Positions 44,785-53,755 of a stretch of 64,000 bases of DNA are shown piece by piece. Every line of letters starts with the position of its first letter. The stretch's first letter is position 1. Both the position numbers and the translations under genes were made by a program. Source of the stretch: Blattamonas nauphoetae (Eukaryota; Preaxostyla; Oxymonadida); the NCBI GenBank assembly GCA_033064195.1, contig JARBJD010000147.1, positions 1 to 64,000 on the forward strand. Direction: 5' to 3'. The notes under the pieces were generated by a model that worked only from the letters and a program-made list of their open reading frames with translations, ran no database searches and had not been told where the DNA came from.

Positions 44785-45012
44785 TTTTATTTGCATTTTT
44801 TATTTTGCATATGAAGAGTAAGTCCAGTTAGTGCAAGTGTGAGACGTCGACGTAACGTTCCAAGATACTCAGGCAAAATGGTGCCCTCGTGACTGATGCG
44901 TAGAACGAATTGAAGGTTGGATTGGAGACGGATGATCGAAAGATTGTCCCCGGGGTTCATGTTGGCATCACTTAGATGTGACCGTAAATCATGCCCACCT
45001 AAGACTTATCCC
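44785..45012 (-). CDS. Short unrecognised minus-strand frame
   Basis: A frame of about 75 codons without an interruption reads HDLRSHLSDANMNPGDNL and ILPEYLGTLRRRLTLALTGL. It is more GC-rich than the flanking Polinton genes and reads like genuine protein. No family was recognised. It ends just before the T-rich motif downstream of the DUF723-like gene. It may be a Polinton gene remnant or an insertion. Confidence 0.35.
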
Positions 45013-45165
45013 TTCAAAGAATTCGCTATTCTCTGTGAGAGTGTAGCAGTCATTGAGAAGGATTGAGATAGATCGTCCCCAAAGGGGTATCGGGGTGTCC
45101 ATAGGAAACTCACACGAACATGAACAGGAATTACTCAACGGCTATTTTTGTCTCTTTTAATTTCA

Positions 45166-46104
45166 ATGAAAGAGCAAAGAAAAATGAATCGACAAAAATA
45201 CAATTCACAAATGATTGAGAAAATGATTGATCATAATCTGTCGACGATCACTGAGAATGCAGCAGTCATTCACTCACTACAGACGGAATTAGAAACGAAT
45301 CAGGAAGAAGTCGACACACTTAAGAAGACAACTGAAGCACACAAGACTGCGATATCCTCAATCCAAAACGTCGTTTCAACAAATGGATCAATCACGTGTT
45401 CAGCTGGTATCGTGACACCAACAATTGGAGGATTGATTAATGTGAGTGGAGCGAAGTGGAACATTTCAGAGGGATCACTTCCGAAGTATCCTGGAACATA
45501 TCCATCATCAACATTCTCGTCAGGCATTTCAATATCACAATCTCTTGCAGAAACATCGGGAATTCAGTTCAATGGTGATGGTATACTTATGTGGTCTCCC
45601 TGTGACAAACCAGCATTGTATTACTACGATGAGGACACGGGTTCAGGAGTGTTTTCAATATCCACAACAGGAAGTTTTTCTCAACTGTCAGACAGAAGAG
45701 TGAAAAGAAATATTGAACCATACCCCGATGTTCTTGAACAACTGAATAAAGTCGAAATCGTGCAGTATCAATTCAACACATTTGACTCGAAGATCAACAA
45801 AGTCACAAAGCAAATTGAGAACGAGACAGATGAAGAACACTTGAAGAACTGCAAAGAGAAATGTGAATGTCTGAAGAAGGAAAGTGAGAAGAAACACATT
45901 GGTGTGATTGCACAACAGATCCAAGGCATATTCCCTGAAGTCGTGAATGACTCCAATCCAGATTGTCTTCAAGTTGATTATGCAGAACTCTCATGCTTCT
46001 GCATCAAAGCCATTCAGGAATTGTGTTCGATCGTTGGACAACAACAGACACTAATCAATGAACTCATTCAAAAATATAACTCATTGACTAATACCATGAC
46101 ATAG
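45166..46104 (+). CDS. Fibre-like protein with S74 intramolecular chaperone domain
   Basis: 312 residues from the ATG of MKEQRKMNRQ, chosen because the T-rich start-site motif ends directly upstream. Residues ~15-75 form a coiled coil (heptad-rich stretch through LQTELETNQEEVDTLKK). A beta-rich middle follows (~85-180). Residues ~185-290 match the peptidase S74 / endosialidase chaperone domain: SDRRVKRNIEPYPDVLEQLN, VQYQFN and HIGVIAQQIQGIFPEV. In phage tail spikes and some giant-virus fibres this domain trimerises the protein and then cuts itself off at the serine of the SD motif. A trimeric capsid-attached fibre is the likely role. Confidence 0.8.
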   Translation: MKEQRKMNRQKYNSQMIEKMIDHNLSTITENAAVIHSLQTELETNQEEVDTLKKTTEAHKTAISSIQNVVSTNGSITCSAGIVTPTIGGLINVSGAKWNISEGSLPKYPGTYPSSTFSSGISISQSLAETSGIQFNGDGILMWSPCDKPALYYYDEDTGSGVFSISTTGSFSQLSDRRVKRNIEPYPDVLEQLNKVEIVQYQFNTFDSKINKVTKQIENETDEEHLKNCKEKCECLKKESEKKHIGVIAQQIQGIFPEVVNDSNPDCLQVDYAELSCFCIKAIQELCSIVGQQQTLINELIQKYNSLTNTMT

Positions 46105-46125
46105 TCATACTAGAAATGCGAAGCA

Positions 46126-46504
46126 TTAATACTCTTTGATTATTTTGCCATTGATTGTCTCAGTAGTTTCCATCTCAATTGATTCACCAGAACTGTCTTT
46201 GAACCAGATCTTCACAATTGATTGTCGAGTAGTTAATTCCCACTTCTTTCGCTTCGCAATCTGTTCGATGCAGAAAGCAACATATGAATCATTGTGTGCA
46301 TCAGTCTGGATCCAATCACCATGGATTGTGATGTGCTGTGGAATATCCTTTGAAATCACTATTGTTGAACCAGTAATCTCTTCCTTCACATGGATGAGTT
46401 TGCAGTCGAGGAAGTAGATGTATGTTTGTTTTCTTGAATTGGAAAAAATCAGGAGGGTGTTGAGCAGTGTGAGAATTCTGAATTGAGAAGTATCGCTTCA
46501 CCAT
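46126..46504 (-). pseudogene. Small unknown Polinton protein
   Basis: Minus-strand part with a start preceded by the T-rich TATTTTTGTAGAAAACAC context. The C-terminal portion reads ITGSTIVISKDIPQHITIHG and VKIWFKDSSGESIEMET, a beta-rich pattern. No family named. It belongs to the fossil Polinton and appears broken. Confidence 0.4.
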
Positions 46505-46546
46505 TTGTGTTTTCTACAAAAATAAAAAAATAAAACTGTTCAATCA

Positions 46547-48255
46547 TTAATATCCTCTCTTCACTTCTTCATACGCTTCTTGGAGTCGACGATCAATGAC
46601 ATATCGCACTCGTGGTTGTCCATTCTCAATCCAAAAGAGCCAGTACGTTGCTTGATGGAGGGCCAAAATTGGTGGAGGAGGACCTTCTTTTGTTGATAAG
46701 AAATACGCATCAAATTCCTGATTGATTGGGGTTCCTCTGAAGACAATGTTGACTGACACATCTGTGGAAATACCTTCTTCACCACCTGCAATTTCACTTC
46801 GATCAGTTGGAACCATAAATGTGAATGAAGTTGCATCCGTTGCAGCTCTCTTTCTCAATTGTTGATGATCAACACCTTGGTAGGAGTATTTTGCTATGCG
46901 AGGCTCACAAATCGAATTCTCTAACTCTTCAGTGGCTGAACAACCAATGAAATCACCATTCACCATCATCATTTGATAGAACTCTGGTGAGGTTGTTGAC
47001 ATCGGGAAATTAGGGAAGTTGGATCCAAGCATTTCGAATAAACCTACATATTGAGGATTTCTGAAGACTTGCACTCGTTAGGTCTTTCAGGGAAGAAGCA
47101 CATTAGATTCATGAGATTATTGAGTTTGATGCTGATGTTTGATCTCACTCCCATTGCATTTGCTTTTGATTGAAATGATTGTGTGTCAATTCTTTCTGCT
47201 TTCAGCACATAAAGTGTCTTTGAATAGGTGTTTATCAGTGATTGTTTCGTTGCATCAGTTATTTGATATCCATAGCAAATCGAAGTGGCTTTGTCAACTG
47301 ATGAAGTTAGAACTGTGTATGTATACGAACGGAAATGAACCCGTGGAACAGTTACAATTGATCCATTTTCGTTTTCATATCCCTCATATGGGAAAACTGG
47401 ATTTCCTATTTGTGTAAATTCTTGAGTTAAAACACAGAATTCTCCATCATGCATTAAGTGAATGCGATCTCGACCGACATCATGTGTAACTATTGGAGCC
47501 CCTGCATCAGTTGTGTCTTGAAGTGATTTTCGAATGACAGTTGAAGTTCGAATTGGACAATACACAAGTGAATCAGTTGTCAAATGAAATCTTAAACGTA
47601 AATTACCAAAGACGGAATTCGGATACTGATCAAATGTACTCAGTGGAAGCAAGTTCACAAACGGAATAACCAAAGGAATGGTTCTTGTGATTTGTGTCGG
47701 GAAATCTGAAATGCTCGAGTATAATGGAGCATAGTAGAATCCACACACACTTGGATCCATTTTCTGAACATTTTCCCAAAGACTGTAGCAATGCTTCATG
47801 TTGTTTTTCTCTTCATATGACTTGAAAGTGTGATAAAGAAATGATTCGTGAACATGATTATTCTGAAGTGAATTGTCAATGATGTTTCCTTGACTGTCGA
47901 CGAGTCTCATATCTCGAATTGCATCTGATGATGACTTAAATCCGAAGAACATTCCGAATAATCCAACTTCCCTAGTCACATTGTTATCCATTGGCCTGTG
48001 AACTGGAACAGTCACAGTGAGATCGATTCGCAAATGACTCTTCGAAAAGTCAGTTACATCATGTCCATCATAGCACAATGGAACCTCAATCTCATCTCCG
48101 ATTCTGCATGGCATAGGAGGATTTGTTGGATGCACTTCTTGAATTGAAAACTTGTGAGGTTCTGAATCCCATTGTTTCGGAAGATACGATTGCACTTCGA
48201 TTTGCTCGATTAATGTCGATGTTGGTTTTGATTGATTTGCTCTTATACTTCTCAT
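46547..48255 (-). pseudogene. Second capsid-like paralogue (MCP2)
   Basis: Resembles the neighbouring major capsid protein along its length: IGDEIEVPLCYDGHDVTDFS corresponds to the IIPLTGNQDICQID block, YPNSVFGNLRLRFHLTTDSL to YPRCLFGDLKLSVYINEDAF, and the C-terminal PPPPILALHQATYWLFW to PPAPILATTATTWWVL. It is therefore a tandem double jelly-roll paralogue rather than an ordinary single jelly-roll penton. It may form a second capsomer type or fill the vertex role. Part of the fossil Polinton and broken. Confidence 0.65.
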
Positions 48256-48274
48256 TTGAAAAAAAATGAAAAAT
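48256..48274 (-). promoter_or_regulatory. T-rich start-site motif (MCP2)
   Basis: Minus-strand ATTTTTCATTTTTTTTCAA stands immediately before the ATG. Confidence 0.5.
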
Positions 48275-48304
48275 ACAAAATTGTAAAATTTCTTTTGTCC
48301 TTTT

Positions 48305-50173
48305 TCAACTTGGTAATATTCCCAAATCTTTGTGCAAAGCTTTCAGTGTGTGATTAGGATAATACTCAACAATAGGAACGTCATTGCTGAATCGTAATAC
48401 CCACCACGTGGTTGCAGTGGTTGCTAGAATCGGTGCTGGAGGATGAGTAAATGCTGTCAGATCACCACCCTTTTGACTTGGATTGTACACATTGTAATAT
48501 GTGTCGAGATTGCCTTGATAGATCGGTTGAGATCTCAAAGTGACAGGAACATTCTGACCTTTAGAACTGATTGAATCATTACAGTTCGTTGGACACCCAC
48601 TTCTCTGTGTTGAGAAGCACAAGAGGAAGTCAGTGTTGTCATGAATCGGTCGCACTCTTGTCATTGTTTCATTTCCATTCTTCAAATCATTTCTGAGTTT
48701 AGCTTCAACAAGAGAATCCGTCAGTGATCGCTCCAAATCATCAGGTACAGCTAGGTACGAATCGAGATTGAGAGTCGATAATGCAAACTGATAGAAGCGA
48801 GCTCCAATAGTGGTAGTCGGGTTATCTGGATAGTATTTGTTCAGTAGATTCACACGAAGATCCTTCTGCATTGGATTGTGGAAACAGGTGACTTCGTTAT
48901 CGTAGTGACGGAAGAGGAACATAATATCCTTTGCATTAGTGAGAACCATCTGCTGTGTGCAATCAATTCCTTGTGCAGTCGGTGTCTTCTGAAATGGATA
49001 GAACGATATTCTCTCTGCTGCAATCGTACCTGGACGATTTGTGTACATCTTCCTGAGACTCTCTTTCGCGATTTCTTTCATTTTGTATCCAGCACTCATG
49101 CAATAAACGTCATCAATGCCAGTATCAGTGATGTTTAGTGAAATGTACTGATCCACATATTCTGGTTCTGTAGCTACAATACCAGCAGAATTAAAGTAGA
49201 TGTCTTTTGTTACTGTTGGTTGGAGAAATGATTGACCAATCTGAACGAAATTCTTGGTGCATGAGGTGACAAGATTGTTCAAGAAATATGGACGATGTTG
49301 AATACAATCGGCAATTGATGTTTTTATTGGCGGTGCTTGTGCTGTTCCAACGACAATTGATGATAGAGTATTTTTGAAAGTGATTTCAGGATTCACTGGA
49401 CAACATACAAATGCATCCTCATTGATGTACACACTCAATTTCAGATCACCAAATAGACAACGAGGATAGTCAGTCATCCCTGAGAAAATGAGAAGATCTT
49501 CAAGATTGATTGACACACGAATCGGCACATCAATAGTGTCTTGAAACACTCCTGTTCCAGACGTCGTTGTGAAATCTGATAAAGGAATATAAACACCAGC
49601 AACAGATTCATCGTGAGTCCAAGCATTTTGCCATGGTGTGTGTGAGTGTTTTCGATTCTCCAATTGACTCTTTGGTTTGATCATATTGTATATGTGAGAC
49701 TCCATTGAGACATCATTGTTTGCTGTGCTTGTGATTCTTTGATTGTTGTGAAGAACTGTGAATCTACCAAAGATGGATGCAGAATGTTTGAGTCCAACGA
49801 ACATGAAGATTCTCTCATTCATGAACGATCCGATTTTTCCAGCTGTAGTTTGCCAATTGTTGACTTTCAATGTCGCTGTCATTGTGAAAGTAATGAAGGA
49901 ATCATCGATTTGACAGATGTCTTGATTACCAGTGAGTGGAATGATTATTTCATGTCCTTTGTAGAAGCGTGAATTCTCAGATGGTTTCAATTCCTCGATT
50001 GAAGTACTGTGTGCGCCATCATTCAAGAGGAAATTAACGTGATGTTCAGACATTAGTTGTTGTTGTATTTGACCAATGTCATCTCGGGTGTACTTTATTG
50101 ATCCTGTGCTATTGCCAGTCAATGTTGAAGCTCCATGTCTTTTGTTTGTCAGATGTGGAATGTGTGAGTTCAT
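48305..50173 (-). CDS. Polinton major capsid protein (MCP1)
   Basis: 622 residues from MNSHIPHLTNKRHGAST, the start placed directly after the TATTTTTGATAAA motif and shared with the fragment-1 copy. Two beta-rich halves with the blocks YKGHEIIIPLTGNQDICQID, WQNAWTHDESVAGVYIPLSD and YPRCLFGDLKLSVYINEDAF, and a C-terminal PPAPILATTATTWWVLRFS, match the Polinton/virophage major capsid layout in which two jelly-roll domains form a capsomer subunit. Expected length is about 550-650 residues, so the size fits. Part of a broken element, although this gene itself reads openly. Confidence 0.85.
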   Translation of the reverse strand: MNSHIPHLTNKRHGASTLTGNSTGSIKYTRDDIGQIQQQLMSEHHVNFLLNDGAHSTSIEELKPSENSRFYKGHEIIIPLTGNQDICQIDDSFITFTMTATLKVNNWQTTAGKIGSFMNERIFMFVGLKHSASIFGRFTVLHNNQRITSTANNDVSMESHIYNMIKPKSQLENRKHSHTPWQNAWTHDESVAGVYIPLSDFTTTSGTGVFQDTIDVPIRVSINLEDLLIFSGMTDYPRCLFGDLKLSVYINEDAFVCCPVNPEITFKNTLSSIVVGTAQAPPIKTSIADCIQHRPYFLNNLVTSCTKNFVQIGQSFLQPTVTKDIYFNSAGIVATEPEYVDQYISLNITDTGIDDVYCMSAGYKMKEIAKESLRKMYTNRPGTIAAERISFYPFQKTPTAQGIDCTQQMVLTNAKDIMFLFRHYDNEVTCFHNPMQKDLRVNLLNKYYPDNPTTTIGARFYQFALSTLNLDSYLAVPDDLERSLTDSLVEAKLRNDLKNGNETMTRVRPIHDNTDFLLCFSTQRSGCPTNCNDSISSKGQNVPVTLRSQPIYQGNLDTYYNVYNPSQKGGDLTAFTHPPAPILATTATTWWVLRFSNDVPIVEYYPNHTLKALHKDLGILPS

Positions 50174-50192
50174 TTTATCAAAAATAAAAAAA
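50174..50192 (-). promoter_or_regulatory. T-rich start-site motif (MCP1)
   Basis: Minus-strand TTTTTTTATTTTTGATAAA directly precedes the ATG, identical in style to the context at 26,786-26,804. Confidence 0.55.
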
Positions 50193-50210
50193 CACAATTG
50201 ATACTTTCAT

Positions 50211-50510
50211 TTACTTTTTCTTTTTTGGTTTCTTCGCTTTTGGCTTCAGCTTTTCTTCTAGTTTCAGTATTTCGCCTCTGAGCTGATTCGCAAGTGAAGT
50301 GTTTCCTTCATTGATTGATTGCTCATATTGTGCCATCTTTTCCGCATGGATTTGCTGATCCGATTTCACATCTGGGATCATCTCCACTCCTGTCTGTGCA
50401 ATCTTTGAAATCACTGGTCCAACAAATGGAATGAGATTTAGAAATGGAGCTCCAACTCTGAGTATGTTTTTTCCGACTGCTGCTAATTTTGATAACCAAC
50501 CTGGTGCCAT
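50211..50510 (-). CDS. Small Polinton protein MAPGW
   Basis: 99 residues: MAPGWLSKLAAVGKNILRVG, a hydrophobic stretch (LNLIPFVGPVISKIAQTGVE), an acidic/basic helix and the tail KAKKPKKKK. It is a paralogue of the adjacent 50,545-50,859 protein in its first ~40 residues (both start MAPG and then have KL..IGK or KL..VGK). The short size, hydrophobic patch and basic tail suggest a minor virion component such as a membrane-active or DNA-packing protein. The function is inferred. Confidence 0.65.
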   Translation of the reverse strand: MAPGWLSKLAAVGKNILRVGAPFLNLIPFVGPVISKIAQTGVEMIPDVKSDQQIHAEKMAQYEQSINEGNTSLANQLRGEILKLEEKLKPKAKKPKKKK

Positions 50511-50528
50511 TTAAATAAAAATAAAAAA
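50511..50528 (-). promoter_or_regulatory. T-rich start-site motif (MAPGW gene)
   Basis: Minus-strand TTTTTTATTTTTATTTAA before the ATG. Confidence 0.55.
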
Positions 50529-50544
50529 CTAGAACATAAACAAA

Positions 50545-50859
50545 TTATAATCCTTTGAATTGAATTTTGGAATTTGACGACTGGGGCATGTCATCATCAA
50601 CATACCGAGCATTTCGTGGAGGTTCATATTCAATCATCTGTGGTTGTTGAGGTGCTCGATTGATTGCTTTGTTCTGCTGGTACACATCCATCATTCCGCC
50701 TAAGCCACTGAGGATTCCTCCTGCTGTTTGTCCAAATTTGTTGTTCGTCTGTGAGAGTAAACCACCTCCAACCTGAAGCAGTGATGGAGCCAATGGTTTG
50801 ATGAATTGAAAGAACTGTTTGCCAATATTTTTGAGTTTGTTGAAACTTCCTGGTGCCAT
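50545..50859 (-). CDS. Small Polinton protein MAPGS
   Basis: 104 residues: MAPGSFNKLKNIGKQFFQFI, then a glycine-rich hydrophobic part (PSLLQVGGGLLSQ, GGILSGLGGMMDVY) and a polar C-terminus. A relative lies, in part, in fragment 1 and both foldback arms. The N-terminal amphipathic start and glycine-rich helix are similar in style to membrane-lytic minor capsid proteins, which is inference only. Confidence 0.65.
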   Translation of the reverse strand: MAPGSFNKLKNIGKQFFQFIKPLAPSLLQVGGGLLSQTNNKFGQTAGGILSGLGGMMDVYQQNKAINRAPQQPQMIEYEPPRNARYVDDDMPQSSNSKIQFKGL

Positions 50860-50878
50860 TTATGTAAAAATAAAAAAT
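50860..50878 (-). promoter_or_regulatory. T-rich start-site motif (MAPGS gene)
   Basis: Minus-strand ATTTTTTATTTTTACATAA before the ATG. Confidence 0.55.
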
Positions 50879-50895
50879 ACAATTCATTAATTTTT

Positions 50896-51486
50896 CTAAC
50901 GAGGAATTGCTTTCGTCAGTGAAATTCCATTATTGAGGATGGTGTTGTATGCTTCATTGAAGGCAATACTCATGTCTTTTCCACCAACAAGGATCTTGAA
51001 AATGGTTCGAAAGATTGGTAGTTTATAGAGACATAGGCACTTGTCAGATAAATCATCCAATTCGATCACCACATCATTGATCCCAGTGAGTGTCGCAATC
51101 AGTGCACATAAATCACTTTGGTTTGTGATCAGTTTCTTCGATGGTTCAATGAGATTGTTCAGTAGTTTCTTTTCACAAGCAAATGCATTTTTGTACACTA
51201 ACAGTAGTTGGTCTTTGAATGCTGCTATATTGGATGTATATTCTCGAAGTGGAATGGAACGGCTTTGGATTGGTGCTGATGGATATATCTCAAGTGGTGG
51301 TGGATCATACGTTCCTGGAACATTGTCTAGTTCGACATTGACACCTTGATCATTACGATCTTCCAGCTTTGATCTTCCAGAAGTTGATCCTTTATTGTCG
51401 ATGATGACATTGTTGGTGATTGACGTTGGAACGGAAGAAGAACTTGTGTGTTTCGTAAATTGACAACTTAGAATTGGCTGCATCAC
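50896..51486 (-). CDS. Unknown Polinton protein, 196 residues
   Basis: Starts MMQPILSCQFTKHTSSSS. The first ~90 residues are polar and S/N/P-rich (disordered); the rest is helical, with AFKDQLLLVYKNAFACEKKL, LCALIATLTGINDVVIELDD and FRTIFKILVGGKDMSIAFNE. No protease triad or other motif was seen. Neighbour of the minor virion genes, so it may be a structural or assembly protein. Start chosen by the T-rich motif just upstream. Confidence 0.55.
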   Translation of the reverse strand: MMQPILSCQFTKHTSSSSVPTSITNNVIIDNKGSTSGRSKLEDRNDQGVNVELDNVPGTYDPPPLEIYPSAPIQSRSIPLREYTSNIAAFKDQLLLVYKNAFACEKKLLNNLIEPSKKLITNQSDLCALIATLTGINDVVIELDDLSDKCLCLYKLPIFRTIFKILVGGKDMSIAFNEAYNTILNNGISLTKAIPR

Positions 51487-51489
51487 TTT

Positions 51490-52491
51490 CTATAAAAATA
51501 AAAATTGATATTTATGTTTTCGTAAACCACTTTCTCCCATTTCTTTCTGTAAGTGTGCAAATCGAGTATATTCAGACATATGACCTGTTTGGTATTGCCC
51601 CACATCTCTTGTTCGGTAGGCTTCAGATGTCAGTTGATTCAAAAGTGTTGAGATGTTTGCTGAATAACGACCAAGGAAAGTTTGCAAATCTTCAGTTTTT
51701 GTGATGATTTCGAGAAACTGTGGATGAATCTGTGCCTTAAACGCTTTTCTTGCTTTCGTTCTCTGATGATCTGGATTTGAACTGATGAAACCTTCAACAT
51801 AGTCTTCAAGCCATTGATCTCACATCCGTGCAGCAATCTTTGATTGAATTGAATTGAAAACCATATTGTCCAACACATTTTTGCTGATATCTGCTGGTTG
51901 ATCTCGACTTGCACGATACACCTTCAAAGTATCATTCATTAATTCTCCAACAGCTTTCTTCATTATTGCATAAGGTTGTTGTGATCGTTGTGCTTGCATT
52001 TCTTGGTAGTTGACTTCATGATAGTTTCCAGGCAAAGCGTATTCACCAGTCTTGAGGAAATTGTTGTGTGCAGCTTTGATTCTTCTTCCATGATCTTGAC
52101 GAAATGATGAATATGGAGTTTGTCTACGCATATCTGGTGTTGGATTCATTGAATAGTAAGTCTCGACGACAGGTCGACTGTTGTATGATGCAAGCATGAA
52201 ACCATTCGCTGCAACCAGATCTCCATTGTCTTTATCGTAGACCATCACATCTGGAACTTTTCCATGTTTCTCCATTTCCACTCTCCAGTTTTGTCCAGTC
52301 CTTTCAATGTATTCTAACGCTGATGGAACACTGCTGAGTGCAGAATTGAATTTGGTGCGAATGTCATCATCAGCATAGATTCTTTTCATTCCATCCATTG
52401 TCCCCGGATCATATCTCAGTTTCGGTTTCTTCGCTGGTGCCTTTCTCTTTGCGGGAATGTATTGTATCTTCGACATTGTGTTTTCATACAA
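51490..52491 (-). pseudogene. Unknown Polinton structural-type protein
   Basis: N-terminal basic stretch (KIQYIPAKRKAPAKKPKLRY), then mixed helical sequence with VKVYRASRDQPADISKNVLD-like and LGRYSANISTLLNQLTSEAY segments. Not recognised; the basic start would suit a DNA-binding core protein. The region carries more than one frame, so it is counted among the broken parts of the element. Confidence 0.45.
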
Positions 52492-52535
52492 AATAAAAAA
52501 TCCAAAACTATATTTTAATTAGAGAGAAATCATAA

Positions 52536-53381
52536 ATGAAAAGATCTTCAACATCTCTTACAGCATATGTGAATGCGAAACTGAGTGAAGCATCCAGTAG
52601 GAATGTTTCTCATGAAGTTCAATCACAAATACATCCAGACCTAAATTTCAATCGCAATAGTGTCAATGTCCTCGTTGGAAACAGAGGAAGTGGAAAAACA
52701 TTCAATGCTCTTCGAGAGGTTGCCAAGCTCCAGAATGTTCAAGTTCGGAATGAACTGTTCCATTTGTTTGTCTTCGTCACAGATAAGAACATCGATCCTA
52801 CATTCGACAAGTTCAAACCAATATTGAATGTTCCTTATGTGAAAGTCAAATACGATGATGCACTTCCATTTCTGTTGGAACTCTCTGAATCGAAAGCAGC
52901 TTATGAAGAGATTATTGACAACCAGTGGCAAGACAGAATAACTGATGAGTGTCGAGAGGATCTCTTTGACTCACTTTACATTGATAACTTCTCAGCGAAG
53001 AATCTCCAAACGATTATACTTCTTGATGACTGTCGAAGAATCCTAGGTGAACGTAGAACATCCAAAAATAGAATGACAATGATGGACTTATTATTGGAGA
53101 ATCGACAACCAAAATTCACATTCTTTCTGACGATGCATGAGCTCTTCAGTTTGTCAGCAGACATGAAGTCAAACATTGATTCGATGTGGATCTTTGGAGG
53201 ATTCAACAAAGAACGAATCAGTCGAGTCTATCCACAGTTGAACTCATCAATTGATATTCGACACTTCTGGAATGTCTATCAACGAAAACAAAAATGTGAA
53301 GCAATCATTCTTCGATACAATACTGATGGAGTTGCCCTGACAGAGATCAACAAGGAAGGTTTGAACCGAACTGTCCGTTAA
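52536..53381 (+). CDS. Packaging ATPase (FtsK/HerA, A32-like)
   Basis: 281 residues starting MKRSSTSLTAYVNAKLSE. Walker A is NVLVGNRGSGKTFNAL (residues ~48-63) and Walker B is TIILLDDCRRIL (~157-168), followed by a sensor-like KFTFFLTMHELFSL block. This is the genome-packaging ATPase shared by Polintons, virophages and large DNA viruses; it uses ATP to pump DNA into the capsid. It is on the plus strand, opposite to the capsid genes. Its 3' end overlaps the convergent gene at 53,247-53,720 by 135 bp. Confidence 0.88.
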   Translation: MKRSSTSLTAYVNAKLSEASSRNVSHEVQSQIHPDLNFNRNSVNVLVGNRGSGKTFNALREVAKLQNVQVRNELFHLFVFVTDKNIDPTFDKFKPILNVPYVKVKYDDALPFLLELSESKAAYEEIIDNQWQDRITDECREDLFDSLYIDNFSAKNLQTIILLDDCRRILGERRTSKNRMTMMDLLLENRQPKFTFFLTMHELFSLSADMKSNIDSMWIFGGFNKERISRVYPQLNSSIDIRHFWNVYQRKQKCEAIILRYNTDGVALTEINKEGLNRTVR

Positions 53382-53720
53382 TTCTTGTATCAGGTTGCTG
53401 ATGGTCTCGTCAAGACTTCGAAGCCTCATGCTGAGAGTGTCTGTCAACGTTCGAATTGATTCTTCGATGTCTGACAATCTTTGATCAATCGAGAGTGAAG
53501 TGGAGTCACCGATGTTCTCATTGCTTGATTTCCTCAGTGCTATCTCACCTCTTATTTTTGTGATTCTGTATCCATCAATTCTGATTAATCTATTCAGTTT
53601 CTGTGTTGTGTATTTATTCAGTTCTTCTCTGTTCTTTTCCAAATGTCTCTGAAAGTCATAGATGTTTTCAAAACATTTCTGTTCAGGATCAAACGGTTCT
53701 AAAATCTTCAGTGATGACAT
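53247..53720 (-). CDS. Unknown Polinton coiled-coil protein, 157 residues
   Basis: Starts MSSLKILEPFDPEQKCFENI after a minus-strand TATTTTTATTGCATTGAA context. Residues ~80-125 form a coiled coil (SDIEESIRTLTDTLSMRLRS, LDETISNLIQEL). It overlaps the ATPase tail-to-tail, as in compact viral-type genomes. Function unknown. Confidence 0.55.
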   Translation of the reverse strand: MSSLKILEPFDPEQKCFENIYDFQRHLEKNREELNKYTTQKLNRLIRIDGYRITKIRGEIALRKSSNENIGDSTSLSIDQRLSDIEESIRTLTDTLSMRLRSLDETISNLIQELTDSSVQTFLVDLCQGNSISIVSKNDCFTFLFSLIDIPEVSNIN

Positions 53721-53755
53721 TTCAATGCAATAAAAATATTCGAAACAGTTTTGAT

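Noticed and set aside
51820-52491. Adenovirus-type protease
   Set aside because: No histidine-acid-cysteine arrangement typical of the family could be seen.
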